Source: Ligilactobacillus murinus DSM 20452 = NBRC 14221
GTDB taxonomy: Bacteria; Bacillota; Bacilli; Lactobacillales; Lactobacillaceae
Assembly: GCF_001591685.1 (NCBI RefSeq)
Contig: NZ_BCVJ01000004.1
Location: forward strand, 1 to 64,000
Direction: 5' to 3'
Length of the DNA stretch: 64,000 nucleotides
The notes beneath the pieces are model-generated. The model made no database searches. It was not told where the DNA came from and saw nothing but the letters and a program-made list of their open reading frames with translations. Of this stretch, positions 59,387 to 64,000 are shown piece by piece. Position numbers and translations under genes: made by a program. Within the stretch, counting starts at the first letter, position 1. Each line of letters opens with the position of its first letter.

Positions 59387-59662
59387 CTACATTCTAAACC
59401 CTTTGAATCCAGCTGAAAGCCGCTTTTGAGACTTTTCGTCTATCTTCTCGTCGCTATCCGGCTGTTTTTCTGCAATTTCTCCATAGAGAGCTTTGGGGAC
59501 TTTTTCAGATGGAACTGCCCCTATTTGTTGCTCGACTAGTCGCTTTAGATACTCTGATTGATTTTCTCCCAGGGACTCTAGAAAGTCATTGATTCTGCGG
59601 TCGCGTGGCGTATCGTACAATCTAAAACTGATCTGCTTTAGCTGCCTTTTCTTGCCCTTCAT
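59387..59662 (-). CDS. parR: ParR-like partition DNA-binding protein
   Basis: About 91 residues. The basic N-terminus KGKKRQLKQISFRLYDTPRD then RRINDFLESL fits a ribbon-helix-helix domain, and the acidic tail could contact ParM filaments. It overlaps or abuts the parM stop. In type II partition, ParR binds the centromere and links it to ParM. The ATG at 59662 is chosen; a TTG at 59668 is an alternative. ParR identity is inferred from position and fold. Confidence 0.7.
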   Translation of the reverse strand: MKGKKRQLKQISFRLYDTPRDRRINDFLESLGENQSEYLKRLVEQQIGAVPSEKVPKALYGEIAEKQPDSDEKIDEKSQKRLSAGFKGFRM

Positions 59663-59664
59663 CG

Positions 59665-60708
59665 TCAATCACCAACTTCTGTCAGCCCGTATTTGTAAAA
59701 GCCACGTACGTTTGCAAGCTCTGCATCTGTTACGAAAACTACTTTTTCAAACGTATCTTTGACCATATCTTGATCAATGATATTTGACGTTCCCCCGGTC
59801 ACGATCAAAGTATCGATACTCTTGATATCTTTGAATGTACTTCGTAAATTACTGATCAAACGTGCGCTGAAACTTCTGATCTCTTGTTCAACGATATCTG
59901 TGATGTCTAAGATATTATTCTTAGAGAATCGATAAGAAAACTGCTTATCATTGATGCCAGCGCGAACCAGCTTTTCAATTTGATATAAACTAACGTTATC
60001 TTGGATCCGACTTGCGATCGATTCATAGAGATCGTTCGCCCCGGTCGAATATTGCTTCCGGGCCTTTTTGTCAAATTCAAGATTCATTAACGTATCGATC
60101 AATACTGTTCCACCACCAATATCAATGATCCCAACACGTTCATCTAACAATTCTTCTTTTACCAGGTTACCTTCATTGTCCAATAAAACGTCATAGAATG
60201 TCCCTATTGGCTGCGGGACGATCATAACCGTTTCAACCTTGACATTGAAAGTTTGTCCATCGATGTCTACCTGATGCTGCCCCTTTAGAACTGTGGCCAA
60301 CGTTTTTAGCTGTTCTTGATTGTTATAGTCCTCAGTAGGAACACCAGCAACTACTGCAACCTGCATGATTTCTTTTTTAGCACTCTCAAAATCAGTGGCC
60401 AAAAGTCCGATCGCAAAATTAGCAAGTAATTTGAAGGCATGGTTACTATAGCGATCGCGATACATTAGGGTGTCTTGCAAGTAATCATCTAATCTCAAAT
60501 TGACCAGGTCTTTACCCCAGGCCCAGCTTTGATCGTCAAAAGGCGTCTTAAACATTTGGATATCACGCTTGATACCTAAATTACCTAATGCGCCTAGTTG
60601 CTGTGGTAGGTCGTTGCCATTCAAAATCTGTGATGGCAAAACGTATTCTGCCTTACTGCTTTTTAGTTTTGTTTGCTTGTTTCCTAAGTCTAAAGAAAAG
60701 ATTTCCAT
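59665..60708 (-). CDS. parM: ParM-like actin homologue (plasmid segregation)
   Basis: About 347 residues of the actin-like ATPase family. Phosphate 1 is FSLDLGNKQTKLKS, phosphate 2 is VGIIDIGGGTVLID, and the adenosine motif is LIVTGGTSNIID. Filaments push sister plasmids apart. GGAGAGAAA fits the ATG at 60708 rather than 60723. parR-like gene follows at once. A segregation module strongly suggests that this DNA is or was a plasmid. Confidence 0.9.
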   Translation of the reverse strand: MEIFSLDLGNKQTKLKSSKAEYVLPSQILNGNDLPQQLGALGNLGIKRDIQMFKTPFDDQSWAWGKDLVNLRLDDYLQDTLMYRDRYSNHAFKLLANFAIGLLATDFESAKKEIMQVAVVAGVPTEDYNNQEQLKTLATVLKGQHQVDIDGQTFNVKVETVMIVPQPIGTFYDVLLDNEGNLVKEELLDERVGIIDIGGGTVLIDTLMNLEFDKKARKQYSTGANDLYESIASRIQDNVSLYQIEKLVRAGINDKQFSYRFSKNNILDITDIVEQEIRSFSARLISNLRSTFKDIKSIDTLIVTGGTSNIIDQDMVKDTFEKVVFVTDAELANVRGFYKYGLTEVGD

Positions 60709-60728
60709 AATATTTCTCTCCATTCACG

Positions 60729-61007
60729 TTATTTATCGAGCTCATCAGAATCAGCCTTATTTCTGTAATGCCTAATGATTGTGAGAATTCGTTCAACAAT
60801 TCTTTGAGGTAGTCGCTCAAATAGTCTTATTGTCATGTAAGCTAATCCTTCTACACTACCTTTCAGTGCAATAACATCTTCACCTGGATCTTTAATTTTG
60901 CTATTAATAGCAATCAAGATGACGTTGTCATATCCTACTTTTTCTAGTGTTTCTAAGGTTGCAGCTGTAATATTTTCAAGTACTTCTTGTTGTTCATTTT
61001 TGCCCAT
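60729..61007 (-). CDS. Hypothetical protein upstream of parM
   Basis: 92 residues, unrecognised (VLENITAATLETLEKVGYDN at the N-terminus; RLPQRIVERILTIIRHYRNK near the end). It overlaps the upstream gene by 14 nt and lies 20 nt before parM, so it is part of the long element F operon. Confidence 0.6.
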   Translation of the reverse strand: MGKNEQQEVLENITAATLETLEKVGYDNVILIAINSKIKDPGEDVIALKGSVEGLAYMTIRLFERLPQRIVERILTIIRHYRNKADSDELDK

Positions 61008-61371
61008 ATTTGTTTTCTTCCTCTTCCGTTAGCATGAATTCCTTGATATCTTCGCTTTGATTGATGTCCTCCATCAATTCCATAGATTTCTTCAAACTGT
61101 CGAAAAATACCTCTTCTTCTAACCCGCTCGTTTGCTTAATCCGCAACAGAATAAGCACGATCGATTCCATAGCTTTCAGTGGGTCTTCGTTATTTGTGAC
61201 AACAAAAGGAGCGTTAGTACTGTTGTAAGTACCTACTAAGGCATTCAAGGTAACGCCATATTTCTCCATTTCTGACACGTAGGCTAAAAGTTTTTTTGCT
61301 ACTTGTTCATCACTCAATTGTTTTGTGTTCTTTTTTGATTTCTTAACGAATTTTGAATGTTTATGTTTCAT
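60994..61371 (-). CDS. Hypothetical protein
   Basis: 125 residues with a Lys/His-rich start (KHKHSKFVKKSKKNTKQ) and an acidic end. AAGGAGATCC precedes the ATG. Unrecognised; coupled to the next gene by overlap. Confidence 0.6.
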   Translation of the reverse strand: MKHKHSKFVKKSKKNTKQLSDEQVAKKLLAYVSEMEKYGVTLNALVGTYNSTNAPFVVTNNEDPLKAMESIVLILLRIKQTSGLEEEVFFDSLKKSMELMEDINQSEDIKEFMLTEEEENKYGQK

Positions 61372-61387
61372 GATAAGGATCTCCTTG

Positions 61388-61480
61388 TTATTTATAGTAT
61401 TTGTTACAATGGTGAATTCGTAACATTTCTACAGTATCATCTGTAGTATCCTTGAATAGCTTTTCTAGCTCATTATCCAT
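61388..61480 (-). CDS. Possible very small protein
   Basis: A 30-residue frame (MDNELEKLFKDTTDDTVEML then RIHHCNKYYK). It may extend to a TTG at 61504 overlapping the upstream stop. The ribosome site is weak, so this is a tentative call filling a 125-nt gap inside the operon. Confidence 0.35.
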   Translation of the reverse strand: MDNELEKLFKDTTDDTVEMLRIHHCNKYYK

Positions 61481-61496
61481 AGCGACTTCATCTCGC

Positions 61497-61979
61497 TTAG
61501 CCAAATTTGCGAAATATCTTGTACAGTGTATGTGGGGAAAACTCTAAGTCAGTGTACCCATACTCAGCCAAAATACGATCTACGACCTCCGGCGAGAAAC
61601 GATCACGTTTTTTATTCGTCATATCATGGATACTTATTGTAAAACCTCCATCTTCATCATACTTTGTATACGTATCATCGAATGCATCTGCATTCACTAG
61701 CGCTTCTTGAATATCCCTATGGCTCTTGTAGAACTCTCTAGCAGCCTCATATTCTTTGCGTGCGATTTCTTCGTCCGTTGGGGCTGGTTTCATGTCTTTT
61801 TCTCCATGTCTTAGTTTGTACTCAAAAGCACGATATGCGTTATCTTTTGAGTGGTAGCCCCAGCCATTGGCCGTGTCTAGGATCTCACCGCTTTCGTTGT
61901 CTATTACGATATAGCGGTCGTCCTCCATTTCACGAGATAAACTTGCTGAATAAACAGCTTCATAATTTTTTTCTGTCAT
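61497..61979 (-). CDS. Hypothetical protein
   Basis: About 160 residues, highly charged (DDRYIVIDNESGEILDTANG; EEIARKEYEAAREFYKSHRD). GGAAGGAAG fits the ATG at 61979. The first half resembles small domains found on Lactobacillaceae plasmids, but I cannot name it. Confidence 0.6.
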   Translation of the reverse strand: MTEKNYEAVYSASLSREMEDDRYIVIDNESGEILDTANGWGYHSKDNAYRAFEYKLRHGEKDMKPAPTDEEIARKEYEAAREFYKSHRDIQEALVNADAFDDTYTKYDEDGGFTISIHDMTNKKRDRFSPEVVDRILAEYGYTDLEFSPHTLYKIFRKFG

Positions 61980-61995
61980 TTTATAAACTTCCTTC

Positions 61996-62304
61996 CTAAT
62001 AATTTTTTGCGCTTTCACTTGATTTAGCAGATTTTTGTGTTGTTGCCTCATTTTTTTCATTGATCAACATGATATTTTCTGAGCCAGAATAGTATAATGT
62101 ACCATCTGTAGTTGTTACTCGAATATTATTAGCTTGATCGTCTCTTGACCATTCCTTTACCTTGACCTTCTTCACAGTACCGTCCATCATCTTGATCTCA
62201 GCCTCTTTGAATTCATATTCTGTCCCCCAGATATCTTTATTACCCGCACAGCCAGATAATGTGAAGGTAGTCAACAACAATGCTGCAATAGCTAACTTCT
62301 TCAT
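61996..62304 (-). CDS. Small lipoprotein
   Basis: About 102 residues. The ATG at 62304 gives a classic lipoprotein signal, KKLAIAALLLTTFTLSGC, with lipobox LSGC, and GGAAGAG upstream. The mature part (about 80 residues) is beta-rich and ends in a Ser/Lys tail. On a conjugative element it could act in surface exclusion or as a transfer accessory; that is inference. Confidence 0.7.
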   Translation of the reverse strand: MKKLAIAALLLTTFTLSGCAGNKDIWGTEYEFKEAEIKMMDGTVKKVKVKEWSRDDQANNIRVTTTDGTLYYSGSENIMLINEKNEATTQKSAKSSESAKNY

Positions 62305-62329
62305 AACTCTTCCAGAGCCTCCTCGACGA

Positions 62330-62758
62330 TCACTCATTTTCCCCATCTCCTTCCAAATCAGCCAACCTAATAGCCAGTCGCTTGATTTCTTCAAGTTGAG
62401 CTGCTAATTTCTCGTAAGCCGGGTGACGTGCAGAGATATTGTGGATCTTCATCGCATTCATGATTTCCACTGGAGATACGTACTCCGTAACAATGTTAAC
62501 AAATTTTTCACCCTCTAACTCTAAAAGGATATCAGTATCCTTAATATCGATAACAAGTTTTCCGCCTTGATAAGTTACCTGGGAACACTCGATATACTCA
62601 TTGATAGCCGCAGCTGATACTTCAGTTAACAGCATATCTTCCAAAATCATTTTTACATCACTACCGTTATAAACATGAATGTTTTCATATTTTCGACCAA
62701 TATCCAATGCTAAATCGTCGATTCGTGTCAAAATGTTCTTCTTGCGTAAATTTTCCAT
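62330..62758 (-). CDS. Hypothetical protein
   Basis: About 142 residues, acidic and unrecognised (NILTRIDDLALDIGRKYENI at the start; an amphipathic helix at the end). AGGAGGAAG fits the ATG at 62758. Confidence 0.6.
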   Translation of the reverse strand: MENLRKKNILTRIDDLALDIGRKYENIHVYNGSDVKMILEDMLLTEVSAAAINEYIECSQVTYQGGKLVIDIKDTDILLELEGEKFVNIVTEYVSPVEIMNAMKIHNISARHPAYEKLAAQLEEIKRLAIRLADLEGDGENE

Positions 62759-62771
62759 ATTTTTCTTCCTC

Positions 62772-63026
62772 CTAATCAGCAAATTTCTTGTTGAATAAGC
62801 GATTTCCATATTTGACCGCTTCGCCATGCAGTACCTCAAATACTGCAATTAAAAATGGGGCAAGGGTCAGATACACTGTCGCTTTGAATCCTAGCGACCA
62901 GCCCAAAATCAGATACAAATACAGTGCTCGAAAGAAAATGATCAGCCAAGCAAATGTATTTGCATAACTACATAATCGTAGTAGCATAGCCGCCTTATTG
63001 CGATAAAATGGTTGTTTATTTTTCAT
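62772..63026 (-). CDS. Small membrane protein at the head of the element F operon
   Basis: 84 residues with two membrane helices (FAWLIIFFRALYLYLILGW; ATVYLTLAPFLIAVFEVL) and basic ends. AAGGAGCTGG precedes the ATG. It is the first gene of a ten-gene operon ending at the parMR module. Confidence 0.62.
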   Translation of the reverse strand: MKNKQPFYRNKAAMLLRLCSYANTFAWLIIFFRALYLYLILGWSLGFKATVYLTLAPFLIAVFEVLHGEAVKYGNRLFNKKFAD

Positions 63027-63062
63027 AAGAATCCAGCTCCTTTGCTCTGTAATGATAGGTTA

Positions 63063-63260
63063 CATTTTCTTAGAGTTCATATACAGAATAACTGTGCAAC
63101 TCTGCTAGCTTGCTAGCACGCGAAGCGCTTGGGGTTGCACTGTTATGGAGTATATGACATGTACCAAAAGGCGCCCTAGCGCCTTGCGGAAGGAGCATTA
63201 GCGACTGAAGTCATAAAAAATACAATACCTTGGCGCGGTGGGCGGAGGCTGGAGCGCCAC
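63063..63260 (+). repeat. Structured element, copy F
   Basis: Longest copy. P1 is 63079-63156 (CATATAC with GTATATG, GTGCAAC with GTTGCAC). The small hairpins are GCTAGC/GCTAGC and CGC-GAA-GCG. P2 is GGCGC-CCTA-GCGCC and the closing stem is TGGCGC/GCGCCA. It shares the GGCTGGAGCGCCACGATT end with copy C, and like C it is followed by iteron-like repeats. Confidence 0.8.
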
Positions 63261-63302
63261 GATTTGTTACACATTACCACTAACCAAAATTCTTTACAAA
63301 AA

Positions 63303-63473
63303 AGTGGTAGCAAAATGGTAACAATTCGCTACCACTTTGGGTCTCTAAACTAGAATGGGAGCAAAGTGGGAGCATTTTGGTAGCAAAAAGGGAGCAAAAT
63401 GCTCCCAATTTGCTACCATTTTTACTTTTTTCTAGATATAATTTACAAAGTGGAAGCAATTTGCTACCATTTT
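63303..63473. repeat. Iteron-like array 2 (GGTAGC/GGGAGC motifs)
   Basis: About eleven TGG(T/G/A)AGCA-like units in both orientations, e.g. GTGGTAGCA, ATGGGAGCA, GTGGGAGCA, TTGGTAGCA, TGCTCCCA and TGCTACCA. It lies between element F, which heads the operon containing parMR, and the methyltransferase leader. Candidate plasmid centromere or replication origin. Confidence 0.65.
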
Positions 63474-63481
63474 ACAAGAGA

Positions 63482-63500
63482 CTGTCCCATAGTCGGACAG
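63482..63500. repeat. Small hairpin before the leader peptide
   Basis: CTGTCC (63482-63487) pairs with GGACAG (63495-63500). No T-run follows. Confidence 0.45.
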
Positions 63501-63522
63501 AAACCTGAAAGGAAAGAATAAT

Positions 63523-63597
63523 ATGTCACTACCTACCTACCTACCTACCTACCTACCTACCTACCTACCTACCTACCTACCTACCTACCTACCTTAA
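63523..63597 (+). CDS. Phase-variable leader peptide (current phase, 24 residues)
   Basis: GAAAGGAAAG precedes ATG 63523. The frame reads Met-Ser then (Leu-Pro-Thr-Tyr) repeats made by the ACCT tract, and stops at TAA 63595-63597 with the present 16 units. With 15 or 18 units the frame would continue to TGA 63695-63697, 4 nt before the methyltransferase ATG. With 17 units it stops at TAG 63603. Confidence 0.6.
   Translation: MSLPTYLPTYLPTYLPTYLPTYLP
63531..63594 (+). repeat. ACCT tetranucleotide repeat (16 units)
   Basis: Sixteen perfect ACCT units, starting 8 nt after the leader ATG. Such tracts slip during replication and change length by 4 nt, shifting the reading frame. Confidence 0.97.
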
Positions 63598-63639
63598 TTG
63601 TTTAGGCCTGCGTTCCATTGTCAAGCCTAGTTTTGCGAC

Positions 63640-63691
63640 CCCACTATTAACCAATAGTGGGCTATTTCTCGTGTCGCCACAAAAGGTGGTG
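63640..63691 (+). promoter_or_regulatory. Hairpins before the methyltransferase, one masking its ribosome site
   Basis: Hairpin 1: CCCACTATT (63640-63648) with AATAGTGGG (63653-63661). Hairpin 2: CGCCAC (63675-63680) with GTGGTG (63686-63691, one G-U), which buries the GGTGG ribosome site (63685-63689). That site is 12 nt from the ATG, rather far. Translation of the long leader phase would open both hairpins. Confidence 0.55.
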
Positions 63692-63701
63692 CTCTGAGCC
63701 T

Positions 63702-64000
63702 ATGAAGAAGAATAATAATGTTTTTCCTAAGGATTTGACCAACACTATTCATCTTGGCGATGCGATCGATACTTTGAAAACATTGCCCGACAATTCCGTA
63801 GATATGATATTTGCTGATCCTCCCTACAACATGCAGATCGAAGGAACGTTGAAACGGACTGACGGAACAAATTTTGATGGTATTGAAGGCAATAAATGGG
63901 ACGAATTCGACAGTCTACAACACTATCGTGAATTTACCTACGCCTGGTTGAAAGAGGCTAAGCGAGTTCTAAAAAAAGATGTCTCATCTCTTTGGGTGAT
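63702..64000 (+). CDS. Beta-class DNA adenine methyltransferase (partial, cut by window edge)
   Basis: The first 99 residues are present. Motif IV IFADPPYNMQIEG follows an N-terminal HLGDAIDTLKTLPDNSVD, and WDEFDSLQHYREFTYAWLKE matches the HinfI/CcrM-type (GANTC-like) methyltransferases. Specificity is inferred from resemblance only. No partner nuclease is visible in the window. The gene is downstream of the ACCT leader and may be phase-variable. Confidence 0.85.
   Translation, partial: MKKNNNVFPKDLTNTIHLGDAIDTLKTLPDNSVDMIFADPPYNMQIEGTLKRTDGTNFDGIEGNKWDEFDSLQHYREFTYAWLKEAKRVLKKDVSSLWV

Noticed and set aside
54337-63260. Elements A-F as integron attC sites
   Set aside because: They lack the RYYYAAC/GTTRRRY core and are longer than usual; the conserved GC-rich closing stem is also unlike attC, and no integron integrase is in the window. 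Cassette-like behaviour remains possible by another route.
54337-63260. Elements A-F as group II intron or ribozyme copies
   Set aside because: No domain V-like hairpin, no reverse transcriptase frame and no recognised ribozyme core (hammerhead, twister, HDV) could be seen.
63531-63594. ACCT tract as a CRISPR array or tandem protein repeat region
   Set aside because: It is a pure tetranucleotide repeat without spacers; it is better explained as a slippage tract in a leader frame.

Overview
The window is Gram-positive, low-GC DNA that fits the family Lactobacillaceae, most likely a Ligilactobacillus-like species. The evidence is a PyrR-attenuated pyr operon, ParE/ParC, RqcH, BioY, a manganese pyrophosphatase, an LCP protein, strong AGGAGG-type ribosome sites and frequent Rho-independent terminators. 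No rRNA or tRNA gene was seen, so the genus is an inference.

Layout. (1) 1-8600 is an accessory island: a metallophosphoesterase gene flanked by short direct repeats, a type III restriction-modification pair (mod-res), a RelE/RelB-type toxin-antitoxin pair, a short tyrosine recombinase with palindromes upstream, gene debris and a membrane-anchored protein. (2) 8673-19001 is core chromosome: LD-carboxypeptidase, signal peptidase I, a TIM-barrel protein, DegV, RqcH, ParC/ParE and a Nudix hydrolase. (3) 19263-25608 is a small RiPP locus: a class III lanthipeptide synthetase (LanKC), an overlapping MFS transporter, a divergent 28-residue precursor peptide with an S-x2-T-x2-C core that escapes ordinary ORF length cut-offs, decayed tandem copies of the LanKC-MFS unit, and a tyrosine recombinase beside it. 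(4) 25695-35505 is ordinary chromosome: phosphoesterase, EamA transporter, glutamate racemase, aminotransferase, BioY, DeoR and LysR regulators, PpaC, LCP protein, plus a candidate small RNA at 34346-34474. (5) 35615-46670 is the complete pyr operon (pyrR-pyrP-pyrB-pyrC-carA-carB-pyrD-pyrF-pyrE, leftward) with two PyrR attenuators. (6) 46943-48331 is an ISLre2/UPF0236 transposase, exactly where chromosomal DNA changes into plasmid-like DNA. (7) 48343-64000 is plasmid-like: Trs/Tra-type conjugation genes, small cargo genes, a ParM-ParR partition module, iteron-like arrays, and at the right edge a beta-class DNA methyltransferase behind a 16-unit ACCT repeat.

The most unusual structure is a family of six roughly 190-nt elements (A-F) in region 7. 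Each heads a leftward transcription unit, and five of the six units end in a clear terminator. The copies differ in sequence but keep the same stems by compensatory changes. The non-Watson-Crick pairs are almost all G-U when the + strand is folded, so the folded molecule is probably + strand RNA or ssDNA, antisense to the genes it precedes. I could not match it to a family I know with confidence.

A second system is the methyltransferase leader. With 16 ACCT units the leader peptide stops directly after the repeat. With 15 or 18 units it would run to a stop 4 nt before the methyltransferase ATG, through a hairpin that masks the ribosome site. This suggests phase-variable translational coupling.
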